From contig NC_068937.1 of NCBI RefSeq assembly GCF_016801865.2, positions 33,569,692 to 33,633,691 of the forward strand: 64,000 nucleotides of DNA, in the 5' to 3' direction. Both the position numbers and the translations under genes were made by a program. Positions 34,394-45,146 of this stretch are shown here, one piece after another (the first letter of the stretch is position 1; the number at the start of each line of letters is the position of its first letter). The notes beneath the pieces were generated by a model. The model saw only the letters and a list, made by a program, of their open reading frames with translations. It was not told the origin of the DNA and made no database searches. The stretch is from Culex pipiens pallens. Its lineage: Eukaryota > Arthropoda > Insecta > Diptera > Culicidae.

Positions 34394-35435
34394 TATGAGC
34401 AATTCTCTTCGAAATCGGCCGATTTCGGCTATTTTTATTTTATGTATTTTTTGATTTGGCTCAAACTTTGTGGGGACCTTCCCTACGACCAAAGAAGCCA
34501 TTTTGTGTTATTGGTTCACCCATACAAGTCTCCATACTATTTTGGCAGCTGTCCATACAAAAATGGTACGTAAATATTCAAGCAGCTGTAACTTTTGAGT
34601 GAATTTTCTGATCAATTTTGTGTCTTCGGCAAAGTTGTTACAGTAGGTATTGTTGAGGACTATTGAGAAAAATTTCCCAAAGTGTTTTTTTTTATTTTCG
34701 AGATTTTTTGATATGTTTTAGGGGACAAGAAAAGGGCCAAACATTCAATATTACGCCTTTTTCAAATGTTAGTCTTGATTAAAAAAAAATAAAAAAAAAT
34801 TTTCGAAAAGACCGAAACATTTTACGAATTTTCCTGTTTCTTTCTGTTTAAGCCGCTGTATCTCAGCAACCAGAGGTCCAATCTTCAATGTCTCTTAGAC
34901 AATTTTATAGCTAATTTTATGAGCTTTTAAAAAAAATCGGAAATGGTCACTCATGTTCACTATTTAAAAAAAAATCGAAAAACTGCAAATATTTCGCTAA
35001 AATCAAACTTTCGGTGGCTATTTCTTGAAAACAGAGCCCTTCATCAAAAAATCTGTAAAGTACTTTTCGATTGCAAATTCAATTTTACATTAAAAATTAT
35101 GTCAAATTTTGTTTTGTATATAATTTCATTTTTATTTTCAAAAATCACTATTTTTTCTAAAAACTATAACTCGGCGGCGGATTTTTTACCATATTTCTCT
35201 ATGGCTCAAAAGTTGCGGATTTTTGTCCCCTAAAACATTTAAAAAAAACTCGAAAATCCAAATTTTTTTTTTGGGAAATTGAGTTTTTGTGAAAAAAAAG
35301 TTAATAAAAAAATCGGCAAATTTTTCGGCGAATCTTCAAATACCTAGAACTTTGCCGAAGATACCAAATTGATCAGAAAATTTACTCAAAAGTTACAGCT
35401 GTTTGAATATTTACGTATCCTTTTTGTATGGACAG

Positions 35436-36790
35436 TAGAGCGTCCAATTTCCCGGGGTTACAAAATTCCCGGGAAACGGGAAATTTTCAACAAATTTCCC
35501 GGGAAATCCCGGGAAATTTGAAATTTAACGAAAATTATTCTAATCCTGTTTCTGATTAATCTTTTGCAAAGAAATTGTATAGAACAGCAACTTTAATGGT
35601 CAAAATGAGTGTGAGGATCAATTAATGGCTTGACTGCTTGTTAAAAATCATGCAACTTTGAGAAAATATATAAACTTTCTAATTATTAAATCTTTCAAAT
35701 CGTCCCAAATGATAGAAAATATTATTAGTATTTTTGTTGAGAAGGATTTATTTAAATCAAAGTGTTTGGATAGTGAAAATCTATGCTCCACAACCATAAA
35801 ATTGCTTTTAAATTTGTCTCTTGTTAAAAAAAAACAACAAATTCAAGTTGTGAATAGATAAATAATCTTTGAATTTACCTTAAAAATCTGATTCCTATCG
35901 CTTTTTAACTTGAAACACTATTTCATGAAATCACAACTCAAAGTTTTCAAATATTTGGAGCGAGTTTTTGAAATATAGTTCCATTCTTTAGTAAATTTCA
36001 TATGATACGAAGTTGTTTTTAAAGGTTTTTCATGGTTTTATGATATGATTTTAGTTATATGGTATTCAGTCTAATAAATTAATTAGATTAAAATAATTTT
36101 GAGTATTTAAAAGTGATTGAAATTCAACGATATTTTTTCATATATAACCCTCTTACGCCCTTGGTAGCTCACGTGCTTCATAAATTTATAACTTCAATCT
36201 GCAATTTCTTGAATACTTAGAAACGAATTCTTCTCACACAAACTTTTTTTTTTAAATTTTATTATATCAGTTCAATTTCCATTCAACATGTTCAAGGTAA
36301 AAAAAAGTCAAGCAAATCTCAATGTTGATCTTGGTTAGAAGATGTAAATATCTTATTTTCAAAAGATATTACAAAAAAAAAAAAAAAAACATTGAAAAAG
36401 GTTGTCAAAAATAAAATAGTTTATATTCATTCCATAACAGCGTAAGTTTTGTGGTCCAACATAAAAGCAAACAATATTCCTAGTGATGAATGCTTCAGAA
36501 ATAAACATTATCTGAATTAAACCTTGACATGAAATTTACAGACAAGCTGATTAGTTCAATTTGAACAGTAGATGGAAATAAATAAAATCAAATCAGGTCT
36601 CCAATTATTATTTTTTGTTTAATTTCAAAACATTGGTGCCAAAAAGGTAGGAAAATGTAAACTACTGCTTGTATTTCGAGAATTCCCGGGAAATTTACAA
36701 ATTTCCCGGGAAACGGGAAATATTTTTTTCCGGGAAATCCCGGGAATTCCCGGGAAATTTTTTTCCCGGGACGGGAAATTGGACGCTCTA
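35436..36790. mobile_element. Non-autonomous hAT with CCCGGG subterminal repeats
   Basis: The termini TAGAGCGTCCAATTTCCCGG and inverse are flanked by an exact 8-bp duplication ATGGACAG (35428-35435 and 36791-36798). The host foldback supplies the empty-site sequence. Within about 100 bp of each end the words TTTCCCGGGAA and CCCGGG recur many times. The interior is A/T-rich without a transposase frame. Length 1355 bp. Confidence 0.85.
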
Positions 36791-36932
36791 ATGGACAGCT
36801 GCCAAAATTGTATATGGAGACTTGTATGGGTGAACCAATGATACAAAATAGCTTCTTTGGTCACAGGGAAGGTCCCCACAAAGTTTGAGCCAAATAAAAA
36901 AAAAAACAAATAAAATCCATTTCCGGTTTTGG

Positions 36933-38374
36933 TCAGGGTTGCGAATGAGCGAGCGCTCACGGAAGGCTTGCTCGCTCCAGCTGGAGCGTGAGTTTTTATC
37001 AGGTAGCTCGTGCTCGCTCACGCTCACCGGAGCATTTTGCGCTCACGTGAGCTGGTGAGCCAAAGTAGGTAGTTGTTTTTCCCTGTTGAAGCATCTGCCT
37101 GTTTGAAACGAAGTTTCTAGAACTATCTCAGCACAGGCAGCAAAAACAAATAAGAAAGTGGTCGAACAAACAAAAGTAGGCAATGAAATGGATTTAATCA
37201 GCGAACCGAAATTTACGTTCGATTTAAAATCTAGACATTTTTCGAACAAGGAACAAAAAACTAATTTCATAATGTAAACATTCATTGACGTGAAGAGATG
37301 CACTGTTTGTTCACAAATCAAATCCATATTGGACCATATTGTATTGTTGTTATGTACAAAAATATTGACAATTTATGTATTTTTTATTTATTTTTAAATA
37401 ATCTTTTAAACAGTTACAATCACCTTGTTCAAAAAATCATATATAACTTGTAATTGAATATTTCCAGAGGTTTGGTTGCGAAAGTGTTGAATAAAATCCG
37501 CTTGTTGGAAGAAGAGCCAACTTTTTCGTGGTGAAAAATATTGACAATTTATTTGATTTGAGTCAAAAGGGTTATTTCAACCCTTAGGAATTTTGAGGCA
37601 TATATTTAAAATAGAACTTTTTCAAAAATGTTACCCTATTTTCTAAAATGTTTGCCAAATAAAGACTAACCTTATAAAAATGATTAGCCGTTTCTAATCA
37701 CTGAATCACTGAAAGATTTAATAAACGGAATAACTTTTTTTAATGGTAGCTCATTCTGACCCGCAATCTGGAAATGTAGTCAAAACACTGATTAGGTACA
37801 TAAAACAGTTTAATGTTATATTTTAATCAAACAAGCATTTAACCTTGAATCGAGCTTACCGAAGCATAAATCCTCTTGAATCAATTCATTGTTTTGAAAG
37901 TTTTTCTAAGGTTTACAGGCCCTTTTATTTAGGCGTCTATACCCCTCCGCCCCTCTCTGCTACAATAAGGCCTTTGAATTCTAAAATATTTATACATTCG
38001 ACTGTATGTCTAAAAAATTATTTGACCCCTGCGAATCCATGATTGATGAAATTAAGCTATTCCAATTCATATATCATAAAATTTGTCCACAAAGTCATAT
38101 TTCCATAGCCCTACTGCACCCGACGCAAAAAATCCATCTAGAATCGAAAAAAAAACTTTCTCAAAAACGCCAAATGATTAGCGACACGTCCAAAATGAGC
38201 GCTCCGTGAGCGAAATATGAGCGCGAGCGCGAGCGTGGAGCAAACGTGAGCTGAAAAAATCGGAGCAAACGTGAGCGCGGGCAAACGTGAGCTAGCTCGC
38301 GCAGCGCTCCTCCTCACGAATGAGCGAAAAGTGAGCGCTCAAGAGCGCGTGAGCGCGTGAGGAACGCAACACTG
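36933..38374. mobile_element. Non-autonomous hAT with GAGCG subterminal repeats
   Basis: The ends CAGGGTTGC and GCAACACTG are flanked by the 8-bp duplication GTTTTGGT (36925-36932 and 38375-38382). Near both ends words such as GTGAGCG, GAGCGCTCA and CGTGAGCTG recur densely on both strands. The core is A/T-rich and has no transposase. The CAG.GTTGC terminus is typical of hAT elements. Length 1442 bp. Confidence 0.85.
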
Positions 38375-38397
38375 GTTTTGGTAGAGAATTGCTCATA

Positions 38398-38585
38398 TCT
38401 GGAGTTTTTTTTTGAAAAGGTCCAATAATCCAAATTTTCAGTTTTTGTTTTTTGGGTGTTTTTAATACCCCTGACTCAAGGCGGTCTCAAAAACACTCAA
38501 AAAGCAAAAAACTGGAAATTTGGTTTATTGGACCTTTTCAAAAAAAAAAATTGGACCTTTTCAAAAAAAAAAAAAGAACTCCAGA
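38398..38585. mobile_element. Foldback MITE, TCTGGAGTTTTTTT ends
   Basis: The inverted ends TCTGGAG/CTCCAGA are flanked by TA (38396-38397 and 38586-38587). The arms contain AAAAGGTCCAATAA and its inverse. The left TA is the same TA that bounds foldback copy 2. Related copies lie at 41355-41524 and about 22262-22396. Confidence 0.75.
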
Positions 38586-38587
38586 TA

Positions 38588-39640
38588 TGTTTAATAATCA
38601 TTCAAAATTTGGTGGAATTGTGTTGTTACGGCGACAAATTTTGTACAATAGCGTCGCGAATCGATAAGGAATGATTCTCTAAAAATGTTACAATTACGTT
38701 GACCCATTAAACACGCCCAACAGCACTACCCAATCAAACAACCCTTAAATACCACAGCAAACCTCCCAGCGCTCAAGTCTCGCGATCCAACATTTTATTG
38801 GGAGCACGCAGAAAACAACCCCCAGAGTGCGCACAAAGCCCGTGTCCTCCCTCCTAATGGCCAATAAATTTCGCGTTCCTCAACCTGCCAGTAGGTATAC
38901 TACTCTGTATACCTAGTTCAGGCAAAAGAGGGAAAAACTGTGTCAGCGCTTTTTAAGGTGCCTCCGTCACGACTCCTCCTCGCCCGAGCGCAGCGCGACC
39001 TGGCTCGTTGAGGGACTTTGCAGTCACACAAGTCTGAAGTACAACCGGTGTGTCTGGGAAACTTGCTGCTAGACGATGTCACCATGGGCGACACTCGCCA
39101 TTGAGTCGCTTCTAAAGGATTTGTGGTGCCTAGTACGGAGAGTTGTTAGACCGACTCAAGGTGCTTCCCTGAATCATTCGCCGAGGGAATCTACGCTAGA
39201 CTCAATAAAAAAAGGCACCATTTTTAGCATCGAGCCATGTGCTTTTTTCGTTCGATTAGATTTGCGAAAACGCGAACCTTCCGCGAAGTCCCGGCAGGAA
39301 TTTTCGCTCAAAAAGGAAGGAAGAAAACACACCTCTGCTGTTGCTCGACATTCTACCAGCTCAACCATATCCAGTTCAGTTAAGGTGCACTGCACTGCAC
39401 GAAATGTGCTGAAACTGCTGGCTGAGCCGAGTTGAGCTGTGTGTTGTTGTTCTTTTTCTACCAATTCGATGGATTTCTTGGAATTAGTATTGCGCTCAAT
39501 GAAGAAGACACTGTGGCGGCGCGGTTTGGTAATTTCATGGGAAGTCAGTTACATGTGACTTGATTTTTTAGATTTTATTATTTATATTATATTTATAAAT
39601 ATTTTTGATTTTATATGTAATATTTTTGCAATTTTATTTT
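38588..39640. other. GC-richer single-copy island in presumed intron
   Basis: From about 38.70 to 39.50 kb the DNA is GC-richer, non-repetitive and has no coding pattern I recognise. Short palindromic words (GGTATAC...GTATACC) occur at 38.89-38.92 kb. It may be regulatory. Foldback-derived and A/T-rich sequence follows. Confidence 0.35.
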
Positions 39641-39843
39641 ATGTATTTTGTTTTTCGAACCTTGTGTGTCTCTTTTCTATGATCAAAGAAGGCATTTTGC
39701 AGCTTAAAATGTCCATACAAGTCTCCTTACAAATTTGACAGCTGTTCATTCAAAAAAGCTATTGAAATTTTCACAAATCTGTGTTTTGAAAACTGGTTTT
39801 CTTTTATCAATAAGTTCTCTTCGGCAGAGTTGTAAATACTGCT
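39641..39843. mobile_element. Fragment of the long-armed foldback family
   Basis: Only part of one arm is present (CCATACAAGTCTCC, TTTGACAGCTGTTCAT, TCGGCAGAGTTGTA), ending where a TA-flanked MITE begins at 39846. Confidence 0.6.
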
Positions 39844-39845
39844 TA

Positions 39846-41217
39846 CACAGTAAAAAATTGAGTAAATTTGGAAGGTGTAATTTTCGAAGGTTGAATATTA
39901 CTTCTTTTATGTTGTAACTTTACCTCCATTTATACGGAAAAAAGCGACATTACACCATAATAGTGGTGAAATTACACGTTTCCAGGGGTAAAATTACACA
40001 TTTTTTCTGACATAAAAGATGTGCCCCTTCCCAGATGTAATATTACTATGAGCAATTCTCTACCAAAACCGGAAATGGATTTTATTTGTATTTTTTGATT
40101 TGGCTCAAACTTTGTGGGGGCCTTCCCTATGACCAAATATGCTATTTTGTGTCATTGGTTCACCCATACAAATCTCCATACAATTTTGGCAGCTGTCCAT
40201 ACAAAAATGGTATGTAAATATTCAAACAGCTGTAACTTTTGAGTGAATTTTCTGATCAATCGGCAAAGTTGTAGGTATTGTTGAGGACTTTTGAGAAAAA
40301 ATAGGTACACGGAAAAAAAATTTGCAGATTTTTTTATCAACTTTTTTTTTCACTAAAACTCAATTTCCCAAAATACGTATTTTTTGATTTTCGAGATTTT
40401 TTGATATGTTTTAGGGGACAAAAATCCGCAACTTTTGAGCCATAGAGAAACATGGTCAAAAAATCTGCCGCCGAGTTATAAACTTTTGAAAAAATAGTGA
40501 TTTTTGGAAAAAAATCAAAGTTTTATGCAAAAACAAATTTGACATTACTTTTTAATGCAAAATTGAATTTGCAATCGAAAAGTACTTTACAGATTTTTTG
40601 ATAAAGGGCTCCGTTTTCAAGATAAAGCCACCGAAAGTTTGATTTTAGCGAAATATTTGCAGTTTTTCAATTTTTAAAAATAGTGACCATGAGTGACCAT
40701 TTCTAAAAATATTTTTTTGGAAAAGTTCAGAAAATTTGCTATAAAATTGTCTAAGAGACATTGAAGATTGGACCTCTGGTTGCGGAAAAAAAGTTGCGGA
40801 CTTTTGTCTCCTAAAACATATCAAAAAATCTCGAAAATAAAAAAATACGTATTTTGGGAAATTGAGTTTTAATTAAAAAAAAGTTGATAAAAAAATCTGC
40901 AAATTATTTTTCCGTGTAACTATTTTTTTTCTCAAAAGTCCTCAACAATACCTACAACTTTGCCGAAGACACCAAATTGATCAGAAAATTCTCTCAAAAG
41001 TTACAGCTGTTTGAATATTTACATACCATTTTTGTATGGACAGGAGCCAAAATTGTATGGAGACTTGTATGGGTGAACCAATGACGCAAAATAGCTTATT
41101 TGGTCATAGGGAAGGCCCGCACAAAGTTTGAGTCAAATAAAAAAATACAAAAAATAAAAATGGTCGAAATCGGCCGATTTCGTAGAGAGTTGCTCCCATG
41201 AGTTTTTTTAATCTGTG
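39846..41217. mobile_element. CACAG-type MITE split by a foldback insertion
   Basis: The left end CACAGTAAAAAATTGAGTAA and right end AATCTGTG are flanked by TA (39844-39845 and 41218-41219). The left half carries the family words GGTGTAATTTT, GAATATTAC and TCTGACATAAAAGATG. The MITE is interrupted at its TAATATTAC...CATGA motif by foldback copy 3 (40049-41195). About 220 bp remains when the insertion is removed, the same size as intact relatives at 50460 and 59398. Confidence 0.75.
40049..41195. mobile_element. Long-armed foldback element, copy 3, uninterrupted
   Basis: This is the cleanest copy in the window. Arms of roughly 500 bp (from TGAGCAATTCTCTACCAAAA to the inverse near 41195) meet at a centre near 40.73 kb. 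The right terminus is altered (TTGCTC in place of TTGCTCA). The arms share TTTTTGTATGGACAG, CCTACAACTTTGCCGAAG and CTCGAAAATAAAAAAATACG with their partners on the opposite strand. It contains no ORF of note. Confidence 0.75.
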
Positions 41218-41354
41218 TAGGACTTCTCAGAAAAAAAGTTGGAATTTTTAAAAAGATATTTATTTGCGCAACAAAAATCTTTTTTAAACATATTATTTCT
41301 GGATTATTTTAGATAATTCTCCACGAAATCTGCCAATTTCGACCATTTTCTATT

Positions 41355-41524
41355 TCTGGATTTTTTTTGAATAGGTCCAATACACCAAATTTCTAGTTTT
41401 TGCTTTTTGGGTGTTTTTGAAACCGCCTTGAGTCAGGTGTATTAAAATACACCCAAAAAGCAAAAACTAAAAATTTGGTTTATTGGACCTTTTTTTAAAA
41501 AAAAAATAAGAAAAAAACTCCAGA
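41355..41524. mobile_element. Foldback MITE, TCTGGA ends, nested
   Basis: The ends TCTGGA and TCCAGA and the arms with GCTTTTTGGGTGTTTTTG match the copy at 38398-38585. It lies inside foldback copy 4. Confidence 0.65.
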
Positions 41525-42079
41525 TTTGTGTTTTTGTTTTTTTATGTGGCTCAAACTTTGTTCGGGTTTTCCCTGTGATCATAGAAGCCATTTTGTGTCA
41601 TTGGTTCACCCATACAAGTCTTCATACAATTTGGCAGTTGTTCATAAAAAAATGGAACAAAATATTCGAAAATCTCAAACTTTTGAAGGATTTTTTTCTG
41701 ATCGATTTGGGGACATCGGTAAGTTTTAAGTATTGATGATGACTATTCCGAAATTGGTACACGGGTAACAAATTGAGATTTTATTGTTTTTTTTTCTTTT
41801 TTTTTAACCATTTCCCGAAATTAGTTTTTTTTATTAATTGTTGATGTTTTTTTTTATGTTTTTGGGGACAAAAACCGCAACTTTTGATCCTTAGAGAAGT
41901 ATGGACATCAAATTGCGCAAGGTTATGATTTTTTTGTTAAAAAAAAACAGTTTTTTTGAGAAAAATAGAAAAATCAAATTTGCAATCGAAAAGTAAATGT
42001 GGGGATGTATTCCAACAAATACATTTTTTTTTTCAAAAAATCATAACTAGGGGGCAAATGTTTTGTTCATGCTTCTATA

Positions 42080-42448
42080 CACAGCAGAAACTTTGATGGT
42101 AAAATTGCATGCAAAAGCATGCACATCACCTTTGTGAGCAAAAGCATGTAATATTGCATGAGAACGTGTACACAAAAAGCATGTACCGAAGAAATAATCG
42201 GTACTGCTCACCCCACAAATAACAACAATCGGGCGTGAGTCATATTCAGATGACCAAGTCAGCGCCCCAACCCTCTCGGCTAACTCTAGCGGGATTGTTG
42301 TTATTTTTGGGGTGAGCAGACCTGATTTTTTTCTTCGGTACATGCTTTTTGTCTATACGTTATTTTTCATACGATATTACATGCTTTTGCTCACAAAGGT
42401 GATGTGCATGCTTTTGCATGCGATTTTACTTAGATTTTTTTTACTGTG
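42080..42448. mobile_element. CACAG-type foldback MITE with long arms
   Basis: The ends CACAGCAGAAA and TTTACTGTG have TA outside both. Arms of about 110 bp include GCATGCAAAAGCATGCACAT and CATGTACCGAAGAAA, nearly identical on the opposite strand. An inner inverted pair around ATAACAACAATC makes almost the whole 369 bp a hairpin. Confidence 0.8.
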
Positions 42449-42706
42449 TATTGCTCAAAAGTTGCGGTTTGCTGTCCTCTAAAACAAGTTAAAAAATTTA
42501 AAAAATAAAAAAATACGGATTTTGTTTTTTTCCGTGTACCTATTTTTTCATAGTCCTCATCCTTACCAATGCCATAAATTTTGCCGAAGACACCAAATCG
42601 ACCCGAAATTTCCTCCAAAAGTTACGGATTTTCGAATATTTACGTACCATTTTTGTATGGACAGCTGCCCAAAATTGTTTGGAGCCTTGTATGTTTGAAC
42701 CAATGG

Positions 42707-43280
42707 CATTAGCATTAGCATTAGCATTTGGAGGACGCCCCACCACCGGAAGGCTCCACAACGCTTATCCCTCTGTTTGGTGTGGTTGTGTTAGACCCTC
42801 ATCCGGAACAATAATCCAACACGGGAGATACCATGTCTTCATCTTTTGATGAGTGTGTAATACAACCCAGGGCATAAGGGGGTCCAGGCCGGGTCCAAGC
42901 TATCCTCAGGGATGGCGCAAGGACCCCTACGTCACCTTAGTGGTATACATGTTTGTAGGGAGGTTTTGGACTCAATGTTAGTAGGAGAGGTAGAACCCTA
43001 GGATACTCCTCGAAAGACGTTGCGGGTTGGTTGTAACAGTATTCCTAATTCCAGTCCAAGCTCATTAAGTCGTCATGGCCTAGTGGTTAGCATTTTTGCT
43101 TACCAATCCAAAGGACGGGGGCTCGAACCCCAACTCCAGCGACTTTGATTTTTCGTTCATATTCAGCATTTCAAGTATTTCTATGTCCTTAACTTTCTCG
43201 ATGGGAGCAGATGGGAATCGAACCCAGAACCATTCGCTTACAAAGCGAACACAGTAATCATTCAGCCACGGCCGCTCCTC
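42707..43280 (-). mobile_element. Full-length tRNA-derived SINE with 22-bp duplication
   Basis: On the minus strand the element starts with a tRNA-like head (43278-43204) whose 7-bp acceptor stem GGAGCGG/CTGCTCC pairs completely with one G-U. Its anticodon arm is TTCGC/TTTGTAA/GCGAA, giving a Thr-like TGT anticodon. The B-box is GGTTCGATTCC. A second tRNA-like unit lies on the plus strand at 43072-43143. The 3' end is a (CTAATG)n tail at 42707-42725. Exact 22-bp target copies lie at 42685-42706 and 43281-43302. The tail and duplication make it a SINE and not a tRNA gene. Confidence 0.8.
43072..43143 (+). repeat. tRNA-like unit inside the SINE
   Basis: Box A (TGGCCTAGTGGTTAGC) and box B (GGCTCGAACCCC) are both good, but the acceptor stem pairs only partly. 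It is on the strand opposite to the SINE head, which suggests an older SINE was incorporated or captured. Confidence 0.5.
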
Positions 43281-43429
43281 CCTTGTATGTTTGAACCAAT
43301 GGCTCCACCAAACACAAAATGGCTTCTTTGGTCAAAGGGAAGGCCCCTAACAAAGTTTGAGCCAATAAAAAAAATACAAGTAAAATCCATTTCCGGTTTT
43401 GGTTGAGTATGGCTTATTAATGTTTGAGT

Positions 43430-44223
43430 TTTACCATATCGAAATCAATTGTTGGTTAATTCATGAAAAAAAAAAAATATTTTTTTTCGATCTTTTACAA
43501 AAAATACAATTTTTGGATTCGCTTTAGACCAAAAAAATATATATATGGCATCTTTTGAAGCTGGTTGATCAAATTAATTTGGCAGTGTGGCCAACTTTTC
43601 AAAAATTGATAAATCTGGAAAAATAGAAAAAAAAGTTAAAAATCAAGTTTACAATAAAGAAAATACTTTGCATAACAACATATCAAATGATGCCTACACA
43701 CTTGCTTGAAAGGCTTAAAAGGCATATGCGTCCGATTTTAATGTCAAAATAATGAAACTCTTATAAAATTTTCCGTTCTTTGCAAAATGTTCAAATCAAC
43801 CCTTACATTGGAAAAGGTCCTATAACATTTATGTTTGAGTTCGACCGAATCAATTACCGATTTTTATGAAATTGATCATAGCAAAAAAAAAATCGAAAAA
43901 GTTTATTTGGACATTTATGTTGTGTTAAAAGTAATAAATACGATAATTTTTTTTAGAATGTTTTATAATATCTGAATACTCCAATAAGTATGGAAGTATT
44001 TTTGTATGATCGTTAGGCAGACCCAGAAAATGCCATGTGACCTTGAAATTGGTCATCAGGTTCTCCGGAATTCTGAATTGGGTCGTTGAAATCAGCGATG
44101 AGATATGCTGATACAAAGAATACTTTCTTATAATTTCACTGCCGGCCACACATTATACCACACACATAATTACTTAAAATTTGTTCAAATTTTGACATTT
44201 TTATTTTTCTATGTAAATTTCAG
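43430..44223. other. AT-rich presumed intron end
   Basis: No repeats with clear termini and no coding pattern. The segment ends with a pyrimidine-rich acceptor, CTATGTAAATTTCAG, at 44223. Confidence 0.45.
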
Positions 44224-44830
44224 ATTTCAACCCACTTGCTGCTGCCGAATCATGCGAAAGCTTAGGAAACTCCGCGTCGTGCTGCAATCAGCTGATTCCC
44301 GAAGAACCGCCGGTGACGGCGATGGTGGTGTCATCCGTTGAATCCGCTCGATGTCTTCGACGCCGACGCCGCCGCGTCACGTTCTCTGGAGTGTGAACTC
44401 GACTCGACTGTGTCTATCTGAGAGGTGTCAATACACTGTGCGCTTGCGAAATTGACGCTTGAATTGTGCTAGTGTTGGTGGTGGTGGTGCTGCTTCAAGA
44501 GAAAGAATAGGCAGAAAAAATATAATTTGTAAGCAAAATATAGCTTGTTCGGAGGAGGAAAAAATATTTACGTGTAAATTATACGGTGAATAGCTGCCGA
44601 TTCTCGCTCTCGCGTCTGTTCTGGACGACGGAGTCGTCGCGATCAATGAAGAGAGAGGAAGAAGGCCCGGGTTCGGTTTGCTAGTGATGTGAAGATCCGA
44701 TCTTGAAAAGAGTATTATTTAGTGCTTCTTATTCGGGGGTTTCGCAAAACGCCCTCGATCAAACGCGAGGAAGAAGAAATAAAAATCGTATTAGTGCTGG
44801 TGCAAAGTGAAATAAATTGTCCAAAAAGAT
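44224..44830 (+). promoter_or_regulatory. 5' UTR part of the UBR3-like exon
   Basis: After the acceptor at 44223 the DNA becomes GC-richer and remains non-coding until the ATG at 44831. This is typical of a long 5' leader. If the acceptor is used, an upstream non-coding exon must exist, and the block ending at 24363 is a candidate. Alternatively transcription starts within this segment. Confidence 0.45.
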
Positions 44831-45146
44831 ATGAAACGGATGGAGTCATCGGGCATGGCTGCTTCCGGTGGTTCGGCGGGGGCCAGCGGAAGTGGCGGAA
44901 GAAGAATGTCCGCCGAGTCGGGTGGATCGGGCCAGATTACGCTCGAGCGGCTCCGGGAGATGGGCAAGAAGAACGCTTCGGCTCGGGTTCACCGGGAGTT
45001 GGCGGTGACGGGCCAGTCGGAAAGTTTGGGCCTGCTGTTGGATTACTATCTGTCGCCGGGCCGGACCATCACCGATGCCGAGAGCATCGACTGGTGCAAG
45101 TGGCTGATCGCCGGAGGTCGTACGCCGGGCGAGTTTGCCTCGATAG
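44831..45146 (+). CDS. UBR3: N-terminal exon of UBR3-type E3 ubiquitin ligase
   Basis: UBR3 is a large RING-type E3 ligase related to N-recognins and lacks N-degron binding in vertebrates. This exon gives 105 codons plus one base. It begins MKRMESSGMAASGG, with a Gly/Ser-rich low-complexity start, then a charged helix ITLERLREMGKKNASARVHR. It ends DWCKWLIAGGRTPGEFASI at a strong donor, CGATAG/GTGAGT. Human UBR3 has a similar EWCKxLLAGGxxxxEF segment shortly before the UBR zinc box, and its next residue is Val. A phase-1 split codon beginning with G is compatible with Val. The UBR box, RING and remaining exons are not in the window, so the following intron exceeds 18.8 kb. The start codon has G at -3. 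A second in-frame ATG lies three codons on. The family call comes from this short segment and its exon phase. Confidence 0.65.

Larger units (their letters stand above)
34396..38395. mobile_element. Long-armed foldback element, copy 2, with two nested hATs
   Basis: The ends TGAGCAATTCTCTTCGAAAT and its inverse (right end GTAGAGAATTGCTCA) have TA on both sides (34394-34395 and 38396-38397). The arms share GCCAAAATTGTAT-type words and CACAAAGTTTGAGCCAAAT. Two hAT elements (35436-36790, 36933-38374) interrupt the right arm. Without them and their duplications the element is about 1.19 kb. It is non-coding. Confidence 0.75.
41308..43429. mobile_element. Long-armed foldback element, copy 4, nested and degraded
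   Basis: The left end AATTCTCCACGAAATC and right-arm end CCATTTCCGGTTTTGG define it. Three insertions interrupt it: a TCTGGA MITE (41355-41524), a perfect-arm MITE (42080-42448) and a SINE (42707-43280). The terminal TGAGC words are lost. Confidence 0.6.

Noticed and set aside
43204..43278. Functional tRNA-Thr gene
   Set aside because: The cloverleaf is good but it is the head of a SINE with a simple-repeat tail and a 22-bp target duplication. The D-stem relies on G-U pairs.
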